A stretch of 36,963 nt of DNA from an uncultured Spartobacteria bacterium (GTDB taxonomy: Bacteria; Verrucomicrobiota; Verrucomicrobiia; Chthoniobacterales; JAATET01): NCBI GenBank assembly GCA_937901895.1, contig CALGTD010000079.1, positions 1 to 36,963 on the forward strand. Direction: 5' to 3'. This document shows positions 22,137 through 30,931 of this stretch, in pieces (position 1 is the stretch's first letter; every line of letters starts with the position of its first letter). Position numbers and translations under genes: made by a program. Under the pieces are notes generated by a model. That model was given only the letters and a program-made list of their open reading frames with translations, ran no database searches and was not told where the DNA came from.

Positions 22137-22158
22137 GGGAGGGTAAAAATACCCTCCC
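22137..22158. other. Strong hairpin abutting the stop of the leftward gene
   Basis: GGGAGGGTA and TACCCTCCC pair perfectly around AAAA, directly beside the stop codon of the minus-strand gene at 22159. No T run follows on either strand, so it may protect the 3' end of that mRNA or insulate the convergent operons. A related GAGGGTAATAATAC lies 20 bases to the left. Confidence 0.6.
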
Positions 22159-23253
22159 CTAGTAAACAACGAAGCCGAAGTTTTCGGGCTTTTCCTTGAT
22201 CCGGCCGAAGCCTTCAAAGAGCGCGGCGGTTGAGATCGTCCTTGCCCGTTCCGGCATCATTTCCAGCCCCTTTGACAGGGCTTCCCGCCATGCGTCACCC
22301 CTGCCCCACGCTTCCGCCCATGCAAGCGCCAGATCGTCGGAACGCCGAGTGTCGCGCATTGCCTCAAAGAGCAATCCGGCTTGCATGAGATCCTTTGCGG
22401 ACTTCTCGCGGCCATGACCATCCGTAAGCCGTCGCGTTGCCACAATGACCTTGTGGACGGCATACCGTTCGGGAGCCGGAACGAGGACAGACACGCCCGA
22501 GCCGTGAAGGACAATCGCCCGCACGGGTTCGTAGATCAGGAAATCTAGGAAGCGGAGCGGTTCGGCCGACGCGCCGCCAAGGGCGGGCATGGGCGACGGC
22601 TTACCCGTGAAGTCATCGCTCCCCCTATTGCCTGTCAGAAATTCCACCCGATAGCCGCCCTTGTTCACGAACGCGGTTGATCCATGCTTGCCCGAAGGGT
22701 GCGGGATCGCACGGAACGAGGGATCGACGGCATGGAGAACGTCGAGGATCGGGGGAATAGAATCGAGGACTTCCGCCGACACGGCGAAATCTTGCGCGAA
22801 ATCCGCGTCACCAGTTTGAAGGGAGGCGGTAGGGAGACGGACGCCGAGTAGGCCAGCATAGCAGCCGAAAGCGACGGTTCCGACGAGGACGCCACGGAGC
22901 CGGAAAAGGCCAGCGTTCGCCAAGGCTTCCACGACATCGCCAGACAGGCGTTCGGGCGTCGGCAAGTAGGCTTCCCGCGTCAGGGTCGAGACGAGTTTAC
23001 GGCGGGCGCGGAGATCATCCTTGACCGCTTGGAAGTCAGAGACGCGGCGGGAAATCTCTTCATCGTCCGCAGGGCCGACATAACGCCGCTTTTGCCCCGG
23101 CTGATCGAAATACCAGTAAGCGCGGCCTTTGACAGGAACCGAAACGAAGTTGCCATCAGTCGGAAAGTCCGTCGAGAACGCGCCGTCAAGGGAGCGTTGC
23201 CCGAGTTCGGCAAGCATCGTCGAATACATGAGATCAATGGTCTTCAAGGTCAC
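22159..23253 (-). CDS. GSU2403-family nucleotidyltransferase-fold protein (364 aa)
   Basis: The N-terminal part (FVSVPVKGRAYWYFDQPGQK, then RYVGP) and the nucleotidyltransferase segment (GTVAFGCYAGLLG, then TGDADFAQDF with the Asp-x-Asp pair) match what I know of the GSU2403 family. That family has a minimal nucleotidyltransferase fold and no firm function. The ERYAVHKVIVATRR helix near residue 260 is also typical. The start is uncertain: GTG at 23253 gives the conserved helix TIDLMYSTML, while the ATG at 23229 would remove it. It is the only leftward gene between two tra operons and may be cargo. A nucleotide-modifying role in defence or toxin-antitoxin systems is possible but not shown. Confidence 0.8.
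   Translation of the reverse strand: MTLKTIDLMYSTMLAELGQRSLDGAFSTDFPTDGNFVSVPVKGRAYWYFDQPGQKRRYVGPADDEEISRRVSDFQAVKDDLRARRKLVSTLTREAYLPTPERLSGDVVEALANAGLFRLRGVLVGTVAFGCYAGLLGVRLPTASLQTGDADFAQDFAVSAEVLDSIPPILDVLHAVDPSFRAIPHPSGKHGSTAFVNKGGYRVEFLTGNRGSDDFTGKPSPMPALGGASAEPLRFLDFLIYEPVRAIVLHGSGVSVLVPAPERYAVHKVIVATRRLTDGHGREKSAKDLMQAGLLFEAMRDTRRSDDLALAWAEAWGRGDAWREALSKGLEMMPERARTISTAALFEGFGRIKEKPENFGFVVY
22618..22637 (-). repeat. Dispersed repeat R1, weaker copy k
   Basis: GCTCCCCCTATTGCCTGTCA lies inside the nucleotidyltransferase-fold gene. It keeps the central CCCCCTA and the TGTCA end. Confidence 0.35.
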
Positions 23254-23497
23254 GCCCCTGCCCGCCTTTAGCGGCCCGTTATAAGCTTTTAGCGGAAAAG
23301 TTATAACACTTAGCGCGGGAGCATCCAAGCCCTTGTTTTCTCGGCATTTGGTAACGGTTGTTTCACTTTGAATCAACGTCGAACGCCGCGGTTTACCTCT
23401 CGTTGTCCAGGCGATCGCAAAGGTGCTTGCCAAAGCCGGAAACTCCTGGGCTCGGAGTCAACGGCTCAATAACCTGTTGACGTATTGAGGCAACAAA
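23254..23497. promoter_or_regulatory. Divergent promoter region with interlaced inverted repeats
   Basis: This gene-free stretch lies between divergent genes. Near the right end, GTCAAC and GTTGAC are interlaced with CTCAATA and TATTGAG (about 23458-23490), ending just before the RHH gene, which is a likely autoregulatory operator. On the left, TTATAA elements with CTTTTAGCGG spacing (about 23279-23313) are the probable promoter of the leftward gene. Confidence 0.5.
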
Positions 23498-23683
23498 ATG
23501 GGAAATCTCGTGACCACATCGCTTGTCCTCACGGACGATCAACAGAGACTTTTAAAGAACGTCGCCGCCGTTCGCATGATGCGAGGCCAGCAACAGACCG
23601 CCTCCGTGTCGGAGGTTGTTAGGGATTTGATCGAGCGGAATGCGCCCGCCCTTCAAGCCGAAATTGAAGGAGCGAAGAAGTGA
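23498..23683 (+). CDS. Small ribbon-helix-helix protein (61 aa)
   Basis: This 61-residue protein has a strand-helix-helix pattern (TTSLVLTDDQQRLLKNVAAV, then TASVSEVVRDLIERNAP) typical of RHH regulators and antitoxins. No partner toxin gene is adjacent, so a transcriptional regulator of the membrane protein and coupling-protein operon is the simpler reading. The upstream interlaced inverted repeats fit an operator for it. Its stop overlaps the GTG start of the next gene. Confidence 0.75.
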   Translation: MGNLVTTSLVLTDDQQRLLKNVAAVRMMRGQQQTASVSEVVRDLIERNAPALQAEIEGAKK

Positions 23684-24738
23684 CCGAACACGCACGACAG
23701 ATCATTGCGGCCGAGGAGTTGCCGCCGACCGACAGCGCGGCCGAGATCGAGGCCGTTTCCAAGACCGCAGACGGCGAGGCATTCGATCCGGCGACGGGCG
23801 AACTTATCGGAAACCAGCCGACCCAGACCGAGGAGCCGCAGGCCGCGCCGGAAGCCCCCAAGGTTGAACTCATTGACGGCCTAGACCCTGAAACCGACAT
23901 TGCGCTTGTCGTTTCCCGTGGGCATGTGAACATCGCCCGCGCACAGCAGATCACCACGCTTTTGACGCCAGTTGCTATGTCGGCGGCTTTCGTCGCCGTC
24001 GTTTCTCTGGCGGCGGCAGTGGTTCAGACTTTCAGCCCCTTTATTGGAGCGTCCGCGTTTTTCTACTGGATCAAGGTGGGCTTGCTCGTCCTTTGCTTCG
24101 GCTCCTATCTGTTGGAGTGGGCGCGGAACCGTAGCGTTCTGCTAGGGCCGATCTTACTCGTTCCCATCGCCGCTATCGTAGTTCTGAACATCGCCCAATA
24201 TCCTTCCGGCCGTCAGCTTTACGGCGAACCCGGTTTTGTGTCGTCGCTCTTCACATTCGACCGCGACACCTACTTTGACTTAGGCGGCGGCTTGCGTGGC
24301 GGGCCTGATTTCCGTTGGATGGCTGACTACAAGCCCATGCCGGAAAGCCTGTCAGTGGCCGACTATGGCCGTTTGACCGATGCCCTGTCCAAGGACATTG
24401 CGGCAAAGGGCATGGAGGCGGCCGAGTGGTCGAACGTGGCCGAGCTGGTCAAGGCTCCGATCATCACCCGAGGCGAAAAGGCGATCCTTGAACACGGCGA
24501 CAAGCTGAAAACAGGCGTTGTCGTCGTTCCCCATGACCTCCGCATTGTTGCCGTTCTCGCGCATGTCGAAGGCAAATGGAGCGCGGCCGTTGTCGGTGGC
24601 GGCAATTGCACCGTGCTTCTTGGCCCCGCGCCGCAGGGATGCCGCGACAACAACAACCCCGACAACTGGCAGGCTGGCGATTTCCGAATGCTGATCGAGC
24701 GTTTCGAGATCAAGACCGCCGAGGCCGCGCAGGAGTAA
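23680..24738 (+). CDS. Membrane protein upstream of the coupling protein (352 aa)
   Basis: The start is GTG overlapping the previous stop (GTGA). Residues 1-90 are acidic and probably cytoplasmic and disordered. Three membrane segments follow (about 96-118, 127-148, 152-175: VAMSAAFVAVVSLAAAVVQ, IKVGLLVLCFGSYLL, ILLVPIAAIVVLNIA). The C-terminal 170 residues are soluble with two cysteines (GGGNCTVLLGPAPQGC) likely to be disulfide-linked if periplasmic. It sits directly before the coupling-protein gene, so an interaction with it or with the secretion channel is likely. The family is not recognised. Confidence 0.8.
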   Translation: MTEHARQIIAAEELPPTDSAAEIEAVSKTADGEAFDPATGELIGNQPTQTEEPQAAPEAPKVELIDGLDPETDIALVVSRGHVNIARAQQITTLLTPVAMSAAFVAVVSLAAAVVQTFSPFIGASAFFYWIKVGLLVLCFGSYLLEWARNRSVLLGPILLVPIAAIVVLNIAQYPSGRQLYGEPGFVSSLFTFDRDTYFDLGGGLRGGPDFRWMADYKPMPESLSVADYGRLTDALSKDIAAKGMEAAEWSNVAELVKAPIITRGEKAILEHGDKLKTGVVVVPHDLRIVAVLAHVEGKWSAAVVGGGNCTVLLGPAPQGCRDNNNPDNWQAGDFRMLIERFEIKTAEAAQE

Positions 24739-24744
24739 TCGACC

Positions 24745-27102
24745 ATGAAACTCACCCTGAATCCGTTCCACTACGCCCGCAAGCTTGCGCTCAAGACGGT
24801 TGCCAAGGCAGACGTTGTTTTCGCGGCCGAACGCAATCCGCTTCTGCGTGGCGACGTTCTCGCATACGCCGAGCAGTCCTTTCCGCGTGATCGCTTCCCG
24901 ACAATGTGGAAGCGCATCCCCGCCGATCTTCGCCGCTCTGTCCTCTGGGATGGCCGACTGTTGAACGGCGCATATCCGGCCGAACTTGCGAAAAAGTGGA
25001 TGACTGACGAGGTTGTTGCCGAGATCGCGGTTAAGTCCGCAATCCGCGCAATGAAGTTTACCGTTATCCTGACGGTTCTCTTCGCTTTGATCGGCATTCT
25101 GCCAAAAGCAGGCTTTGGCGGGGTAGGGCCAAGCTATCCGCAATGGGCCGCAGACGCGGGCGTTTGGCTTCCGATCATCGGCTACTACATCGCCGCCACC
25201 ATCGAACAGTTCGGCGGAATGATTGTGGGGCTTTTGACAGCCGCCACCCCGCCGCTCCTCCTTTTCCCTATCCTCTGGCTTTCTGGCTTCTCTGCCGGAA
25301 TGCGCGGCGTTTGGGAGCAGGCTTCCGAACCCTATCGCGACCCGACCCGTGACACGGCCTTGTTCTGGAAGAGCAACGCCGCGACCCGCGAAATGCAGTA
25401 TCTCGCATATTGCCGCGAGGTTGAGCAGGCGACGACGCGCCTTGCCGATCAGCCAGTTATTCCCGTGGGCAAGGCTTCCGGCATGATCCGCGCCCGAGGC
25501 GACAATGAAGCGCCGAGCCGTGGGCAGATCGTCGGTTTCGACGGCGAGAGCATTCGCCAGCACTTGCTTGTTCTAGGCGGCACGGGATCGGGTAAAACCC
25601 GCCTCATCATGCGCCCGCTCTTCCGCCGCCTTATGAACGCGGCATGGGGGGAGGGGCATAAGATCGGAGCCTATGTCACCGATGGCAAGGGAACGCTTTG
25701 GCGCGATCTTCAAAAGGCTGTTGCCCACCGTGAGGACGTTCGCATTCTGGGAACGGACGCAGGCCAGTTCGGAATCGACCTTGTGCAGGGCATGTCGCCG
25801 CTAGAGGTATCGACCACCTTTAAGGCCGTTTCCGGTCAGGTGGCGGGCAAGCCTTCCGACGACTTCTGGCCGGAAAGCGCATCGCTCTTGCTCATGCACG
25901 CTGCCACAATCGCCCGCTCTATCAAGTTTCATCAGCCGACCGTTGATGAATGGGCGCGGAAGTGGCGGATTGCACCCTACAGCTTGCTTGGTATCGCCCG
26001 CATTGCATCGCAGGAGGATACGACCAAGTATGCTTGCCGTCGTATCCGCGAGATCGCCCTTGAGGTTGCCGAAGACCTCACGGAGCAAGAGGGCGACGAT
26101 ATGCTTGAGGCGTTGGCTTCCGCCGACTGGCTCGAAAACACGTTCCTTGAACTTGCGGCGAACACCCGTTCTAGCATCGTTGCAAACGTCAACGTGGTTC
26201 TCGGCAAGCTGATGGGCGCAAGGGAGATCGCGCACCGCTTTTGCAGTGGCATCTACGAAAACCAGTGCGACGTTGACCATGCTTTGAAGGGCGGAATCCT
26301 GTTCGTGAACGTCGGGGAAACCGAACACGGCATGGCCGGAAAGGTTGTCGCGACGTGGCTCAAGACGCGGCTCTACATCATGGCGAAACGCCGTCTGATC
26401 ACCGCGCCGGAAGAGTGCAAGCAGAACTCTTGCGCCCTGTTCTGTGATGAGGCGCAAATGCTTGTCACGACGGGGCCGGATTCGGATTCGACGTTCCACA
26501 ATATTTCCCGCGAAACTGGTGTGTTCGCTATCTTTGCAACCCAGAGCCTTGCCGCCTTGAAGCAGGTTCTTGGCGAGGACGCTTGCGCTAACCTCGTCAA
26601 CCTTTTGCGCTCGAAAATCATCCTTAAAACGGAAGAGCTTTCGACCCTTCATTTCGCCCGCGAACTGGTAGGGGAGTGCGTTCGCGGTTGGGAGTATGAC
26701 GACGGCTTGTATGCCACGCAGGCGGCGCGTGAATTGCACTATGGCAAGATGACCGCGCCGGAAATCCGGTTCAATTTCAGCGGCGGGCCGATCTTCACCG
26801 CGCCCACCCATCAGCGGGCCAGCTACGACGCGTCGTTCTGGTGGAGCTACATCAGCAGGGCGCGGCCGAAAGCCCCGTCAGGACAGATGGGGGCGGATGA
26901 TCGCGGCATGTATATGTCGCTTGCCCAACGCGAAGAAGACCGCAACCGCGCAAACATGGTTGAGGGCTTGCAGACCCGCCCGAAGCTTGACCTTGACGAA
27001 CTGCTGTTGGGTTCCGGCCTTGCGTTCGCCGTGATCCAGAGGGCGGGCGGCGACCGTTCCGACATCATCGACCTTGAGGCCGAGGAGTTGCAGGCCGCTT
27101 AA
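24745..27102 (+). CDS. Type IV coupling protein, TrwB/TraD/VirD4 class (785 aa)
   Basis: This inner-membrane ATPase would link the relaxosome to the secretion channel and pump DNA. Membrane segments lie at about residues 104-122 and 141-183. The ATPase domain has HLLVLGGTGSGKTR with Lys284, and ALFCDEAQ with Asp568-Glu569. It is followed by the FATQSLAALKQVLG and SKIILKTEE segments typical of the family. At 785 residues it is longer than TrwB (507) owing to extended N- and C-termini. The ATG at 24745 follows AGGAG, which overlaps the previous stop codon. It has an unusual order: it is separated from the relaxase by a leftward gene and has its own RHH gene upstream. Confidence 0.93.
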   Translation: MKLTLNPFHYARKLALKTVAKADVVFAAERNPLLRGDVLAYAEQSFPRDRFPTMWKRIPADLRRSVLWDGRLLNGAYPAELAKKWMTDEVVAEIAVKSAIRAMKFTVILTVLFALIGILPKAGFGGVGPSYPQWAADAGVWLPIIGYYIAATIEQFGGMIVGLLTAATPPLLLFPILWLSGFSAGMRGVWEQASEPYRDPTRDTALFWKSNAATREMQYLAYCREVEQATTRLADQPVIPVGKASGMIRARGDNEAPSRGQIVGFDGESIRQHLLVLGGTGSGKTRLIMRPLFRRLMNAAWGEGHKIGAYVTDGKGTLWRDLQKAVAHREDVRILGTDAGQFGIDLVQGMSPLEVSTTFKAVSGQVAGKPSDDFWPESASLLLMHAATIARSIKFHQPTVDEWARKWRIAPYSLLGIARIASQEDTTKYACRRIREIALEVAEDLTEQEGDDMLEALASADWLENTFLELAANTRSSIVANVNVVLGKLMGAREIAHRFCSGIYENQCDVDHALKGGILFVNVGETEHGMAGKVVATWLKTRLYIMAKRRLITAPEECKQNSCALFCDEAQMLVTTGPDSDSTFHNISRETGVFAIFATQSLAALKQVLGEDACANLVNLLRSKIILKTEELSTLHFARELVGECVRGWEYDDGLYATQAARELHYGKMTAPEIRFNFSGGPIFTAPTHQRASYDASFWWSYISRARPKAPSGQMGADDRGMYMSLAQREEDRNRANMVEGLQTRPKLDLDELLLGSGLAFAVIQRAGGDRSDIIDLEAEELQAA

Positions 27103-27135
27103 TCGGCCAGACAGCCCCGATCGTCGAGCAGGAAG

Positions 27136-27160
27136 AGGCGGCTTAGTTGCCGCCTTTTTC
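27136..27160 (+). terminator. Intrinsic terminator after coupling-protein gene
   Basis: AGGCGGC (27136-27142) pairs with GCCGCCT (27149-27155) followed by TTTTC. Almost the same terminator is found at 33624-33646. Confidence 0.85.
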
Positions 27161-27163
27161 ATG

Positions 27164-27183
27164 TCAGGAGGTAGGGGGAAAGG
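27164..27183 (+). repeat. Dispersed repeat R1, copy l
   Basis: TCAGGAGGTAGGGGGAAAGG directly follows the terminator and is very close to copies c and f. Confidence 0.55.
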
Positions 27184-27299
27184 CGGGATTTGGTGCCGCG
27201 CCTGGTCGCCTTAACGAGATCCTTCCAGGAACGATCAAATTGCACCTTTTGGCTTAATGTTTCGGAGTCAAAAAAGGCCAAAAACGCAAGCAAATTCCG

Positions 27300-27329
27300 T
27301 TGACGAAGGTGGACAAAGGCCACTATTAT
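27300..27329 (+). promoter_or_regulatory. Promoter P2, copy a
   Basis: TTGACG (27300-27305), an 18-base spacer with operator-like GTGGACAAAGGCCAC (27309-27323), and TATTAT (27324-27329). Related promoters stand at 32110 and 34382. The stretch AACGCAAGCAAATTCCG just upstream is shared with copy b. Confidence 0.75.
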
Positions 27330-27418
27330 AAACCGCGAGTGCGAGGGATCGTTTACCGTCTTCACAACCGGAATCTGAACCCTTGCCCGATACAGTTTTG
27401 CGTAACCGAGGCAACCGC

Positions 27419-27745
27419 ATGGATCAGCAGATGACGAGCATTTCAGACCGCATTCGTGCGGCCATTGCCAACAGCGATGACGGCAATTCCGAACCCGTGA
27501 CGACAGCAGGCGAGGGCGCACCCGCCCGCGTGTTCGACGCCAACGACTATGCGGCGAAGCCGTGGGTTGCCGCGATCTTCCGCGCCGTCGAGGACAGCCG
27601 CCAGACCACGGAAGCCAAGGCCGCGAAGGGCCAGCCGGAAGCCCCGGCCGATTTCGATTTTGACACCGCCTTTGAGGACGAACCGGACGAGTTTTTCGGC
27701 CCTGTTTCCTCCTCCCTATCCACTGACAGCGAAGCGTTTGCGTAA
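27419..27745 (+). CDS. Acidic hypothetical protein (108 aa)
   Basis: This is the first gene of the P2a operon, a 108-residue, strongly acidic, probably disordered or helical protein without recognised motifs. The C-terminal third is Asp/Glu/Phe-rich (DFDFDTAFEDEPDEFFG). The start is uncertain: the ATG at 27419 follows a weak CGAGGC site, and TTG at 27383 or ATG at 27431 are alternatives. The next gene begins 12 bases after the stop. Confidence 0.6.
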   Translation: MDQQMTSISDRIRAAIANSDDGNSEPVTTAGEGAPARVFDANDYAAKPWVAAIFRAVEDSRQTTEAKAAKGQPEAPADFDFDTAFEDEPDEFFGPVSSSLSTDSEAFA

Positions 27746-27757
27746 GGAGTAACACCG

Positions 27758-29494
27758 ATGGCAAGAATCCCGATGAACCCTTATGCCGACGACGAGCATA
27801 ACGAAAACCGTTCGGCTCCCCCCGGTTTCCTGACGAGCGTAAACACCGACAAGCGGGCAGACTACGAGGCCGAGCAGATGGCCGAGGAGATCGACCCTGA
27901 ATCCCGCCAGTTCACCGATGAGGAGGCGCGGCATATTGCCGAGCGTCAGCTTTGGAACGAGCAGGACGCAAAAGACGAGAGCGAAGTTCTCAAGACGCCG
28001 GAAATGGACAAGCTTTCGGAAGCCGACCAAGCGGCGATCATCAGCGCGAGGATCGACATTCAAAACGAGAAGGAGGAGCGCGGCAATCAGATCGTTGCCG
28101 CTCACCTGACGAGCGAACAGATCGCCGCAGTCGAGCAGGGCCAGACCGTCGTAAGTGGGAACCTCAAGTTTCAGCAAAACGAACAGGGCCAGTTCACCGG
28201 AGGCCACAAGGATGGTTCCAAGCAGGAGCTTATCGACATCGACCGCGTGAAGGAGATCGTCGGGGAACGGGAGCAACGGAAGGAGGCCGCACACGCCGAC
28301 CCGAAGCATGAGGCCGTTTCCCAGACCTTCACCGCCGAGCAGTTCAAGGCGATGGAGAGCGGCGACACCGTGAAGCGCGGCGATCAGACGTGGAAGATCG
28401 AGGACGGCCAGTTGAAGGGCGAAAACTCGCAGGGCGGCAAGTCCAGCTATAACGCCGAAGTCATTGGCGAGAAGATCGCGGATCGTGAGGCCGAGAAAGC
28501 CGCCAAGATCGAAGCCAAGGCGCAGGCCGAGCAGACAAAAGCCGCGTCGTTCGAGCTTTCTTCCAAGGACGTTTCCGCGCTCCAGAAGGGCGAGACTGTC
28601 ACTAAAGGCCCGATGCAGTATCAGCGCGACGGCAAGGAGATCGTTGCTTCCCTCAAGGGCGCACCGGAGCAGGGAACCCGCGTTGATGGCAACACAGTTA
28701 AAGCCGCCGTCGAGAAGCGCGAACGCGCCCAGAACCAACTTGCCACCCACCTGGACACCAAGCAGATCGCGGCTTTGGAGAAGGGCGAGACTGTCAAAGT
28801 GAACGGCATTGAATGCCAGAAGCGCGGGCAAGAGCTACAGGCCACAGGCCCGAACGGAACGACCCACACCCTCAAGATGGACGAGGTAAAGGGTAAGGTA
28901 GCGGAACGCGAAATGGCCGCGCAGAAGACGGCTTCCGCTGATCGCTCGAATACCCTTGCGACATCAGCCGGAACGAGTGCGGAAGGTTCCGCATCAAAAA
29001 AAGTGAACGCGGAGCCGACCAAGGTGGAACGGCTCCGCGACATGGGCGAGGGCGCGAAGATGACGGAAAAGAGCGGTAACAGCTACTCTTTCGATCATAA
29101 GACGAATGAGCTTGTGCGTCATGACAAGGACGGCAAGGAGACAGGCCGGAAGCCGTTCGAGGAAGTCAAGAACGCTGAACTGAATTGGAAGGCGCAACAG
29201 CAGGAAGCCAACAAGGCGAATGAGAAGGGGAACGACAAGGCGAATGCAAAGACGCCGAGCGAGAACCAAAACGTTGACGCCGAGCAGAAGAAGCCGACGA
29301 CGAAGGAACGCCGTAAGGCATTAGCCGAAGAAACCAATGCCGGAAAGCACCCCGAACACGCCGAGCGCGTGAACGCGATTAAATCGGCGGCTATGGAAGG
29401 AAAGCAGAAGAGCGAAGAGAAGGACGCCGCGAAGAACGCGGAGCCGCCCAAGGTCGAGAACAACAAGAAGAAAGAGGATGAGCTTGCGAAATGA
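27758..29494 (+). CDS. Large internally repeated acidic/helical protein (578 aa)
   Basis: This unrecognised protein contains four tandem repeats of about 60-75 residues starting near 116, 190, 265 and 331. Each begins with a helix of the form [LF][TS]xxQ[IF]xAxExG and continues [DEQ]TVxxG, two strands and a closing helix ending in a VxExR-type pattern. Examples are LTSEQIAAVEQGQTV, FTAEQFKAMESGDTV, LSSKDVSALQKGETV and LDTKQIAALEKGETV. A fifth, degenerate unit may lie around 425-475. The rest is highly charged and probably disordered, with a Lys/Glu/Asn-rich tail. It has no signal peptide or enzymatic motif. It overlaps the next gene by ATGA. A scaffold or nucleic-acid-binding role is possible. 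Confidence 0.8.
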   Translation: MARIPMNPYADDEHNENRSAPPGFLTSVNTDKRADYEAEQMAEEIDPESRQFTDEEARHIAERQLWNEQDAKDESEVLKTPEMDKLSEADQAAIISARIDIQNEKEERGNQIVAAHLTSEQIAAVEQGQTVVSGNLKFQQNEQGQFTGGHKDGSKQELIDIDRVKEIVGEREQRKEAAHADPKHEAVSQTFTAEQFKAMESGDTVKRGDQTWKIEDGQLKGENSQGGKSSYNAEVIGEKIADREAEKAAKIEAKAQAEQTKAASFELSSKDVSALQKGETVTKGPMQYQRDGKEIVASLKGAPEQGTRVDGNTVKAAVEKRERAQNQLATHLDTKQIAALEKGETVKVNGIECQKRGQELQATGPNGTTHTLKMDEVKGKVAEREMAAQKTASADRSNTLATSAGTSAEGSASKKVNAEPTKVERLRDMGEGAKMTEKSGNSYSFDHKTNELVRHDKDGKETGRKPFEEVKNAELNWKAQQQEANKANEKGNDKANAKTPSENQNVDAEQKKPTTKERRKALAEETNAGKHPEHAERVNAIKSAAMEGKQKSEEKDAAKNAEPPKVENNKKKEDELAK

Positions 29495-29676
29495 CCGACA
29501 AGCCCTTTGATTTCGGCACGTTCGAGCCTGACGATACCACCGCCGAGGACATGACGGCCAAGGCAAACGAGTTCTGGGAGCGGCCGATGTTCAGCCCCGA
29601 AGAGCTTGCGCAGATGGATGAAACAGCGAGGGCATTTTGCGCCCTCGTCCATCCTCCTCACCCGACGATGCAGTAA
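29491..29676 (+). CDS. Small acidic protein (61 aa)
   Basis: This 61-residue acidic protein is coupled to the repeat-protein gene by an ATGA overlap. It has a Phe-rich acidic start (PFDFGTFEPDD) like the acidic tail of the product at 27419, and a single cysteine. It is not recognised. Tight coupling suggests that it acts with the repeat protein. Confidence 0.7.
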   Translation: MTDKPFDFGTFEPDDTTAEDMTAKANEFWERPMFSPEELAQMDETARAFCALVHPPHPTMQ

Positions 29677-29688
29677 GGAGTTCCCGTC

Positions 29689-30918
29689 ATGAAAAAGCAG
29701 ATTGCCACCGCCGTTATCGCCACTCTGTTGACCACGACCGCCGCGCCCGCGCTTGCGAACGACGCCGTGCGGTTGGGCGTTGGCATTCTGGGGCTTGTCA
29801 TCAACGAGGCCGCGAAGGGCAGGGGCGGGAACGCCCGACAGCCCCGCAAGGGCGATCAGCTTATTGGCCGCGTTGGCGAGGAGCCGCGCCGGAACAGTGG
29901 TTCCCGAAACCGCAACAAGGTTGCACCCGTCGCAGGAGGCGCGGCAGTTGCCGCCGTCGCGCTTGCCCTTCCCGAGGGCGCGGCCGCACCTATCCCGCTT
30001 CCGAAGCCGACCGCCGAGGAAATGACGGCTTACCTTGCCAGTGTGGACACTCTTCCCCCTATCTCCTCACCAGTGGACGGCGCGGAGATCGAGCTTGCCG
30101 ATGAAATCCCCATGACCGACGAGCAGGGGCGGTTCTGGGGCAATGTATCCCCCGAAGACGCGGAGAAGATCGCCCGCGCCGAGCGTGAGCTTGGCATGAA
30201 GCTTTCCGTTGCCATTCCCGCGATCACGGGCTTGAAGGAGCCGCAGGCTTCCGTTCAGGTTGCCGACAGCAAGCCCGCCGAGTTCCCGATTGTCGCGGGC
30301 GCAGACATGGCCGCGCAGGGCCAGCCGGAAGCCGCCCGTTATGGCACGATCTGGAATCTTGATCGCACCAAGGGAACCCTTCTCGATGAAACGCAGATGA
30401 TCTGGTGCGACGAGAGCGCGGACGTCATCGCGCAGATCGACAAGGCCACCGACGACGGCATGAAGCGTTCCGACGCTATCCGCCAGTTCTCGCAATACGG
30501 GGAGCCGTGCCGAACGAAGGAATATCTTGCCCGCGTTGAGCAGGAACGCCTTGAGGTCGAACGGCAATGGGCCGAACGCCGCGCCCGTGCAGAGGCCGAG
30601 GAAGCCGCCCGCGTGGCTACGGCGGAAGAGGAGCGCAAGGCCGCTATCGCCGCCCGTGAGCGCGTTCGCGCCGAATACGAGGCCGCACAGCGCAAGGCCG
30701 AGGAGGAGCGGCAGGCAGAGATTGCCGAAGCCAAGCGCCGCGCCGAGGAGGAGGCTCTTCTTGGAGCCGCCCCGGCCGTCGATCCTTCCGCCATGACCGC
30801 AAGCGTGACGGAAGCCGCCGCCGCCGTTGTCGAGACGAAAACCGATCTCGAGAACGCCGCAGGCGACAAGGCCGACGCGATCCAACAGCCCGCCAAAAAG
30901 CCGAAACTCGATTTGTGA
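29689..30918 (+). CDS. Exported coiled-coil protein (409 aa)
   Basis: A clear Sec signal peptide (MKKQIATAVIATLLTTTAAP, cleavage after ALA near residue 24) precedes a Gly/Ala-rich segment at about 80-100 that could be a second hydrophobic stretch. Then comes a proline-containing region, a WC...C pair (IWCDESADVIAQIDKATDDG and later GEPC), and a long Ala/Glu/Arg coiled coil at about 280-355. Other genes of this operon encode cysteine-pair membrane proteins, and its WC...C region may be related to them. A periplasmic scaffold or rod-like component is likely. The family is not recognised. Confidence 0.8.
   Translation: MKKQIATAVIATLLTTTAAPALANDAVRLGVGILGLVINEAAKGRGGNARQPRKGDQLIGRVGEEPRRNSGSRNRNKVAPVAGGAAVAAVALALPEGAAAPIPLPKPTAEEMTAYLASVDTLPPISSPVDGAEIELADEIPMTDEQGRFWGNVSPEDAEKIARAERELGMKLSVAIPAITGLKEPQASVQVADSKPAEFPIVAGADMAAQGQPEAARYGTIWNLDRTKGTLLDETQMIWCDESADVIAQIDKATDDGMKRSDAIRQFSQYGEPCRTKEYLARVEQERLEVERQWAERRARAEAEEAARVATAEEERKAAIAARERVRAEYEAAQRKAEEERQAEIAEAKRRAEEEALLGAAPAVDPSAMTASVTEAAAAVVETKTDLENAAGDKADAIQQPAKKPKLDL
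30050..30070 (-). repeat. Dispersed repeat R1, copy n
   Basis: CTCTTCCCCCTATCTCCTCA, followed by C, lies inside the exported-protein gene and encodes a proline/serine linker. Confidence 0.5.
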
Positions 30919-30931
30919 GGGCAACGCCATC

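Noticed and set aside
23498..24738. RHH protein plus next gene as a classical toxin-antitoxin pair
   Set aside because: The following product is a 352-residue membrane protein unlike any known toxin, and the order fits a regulator of the coupling-protein operon.
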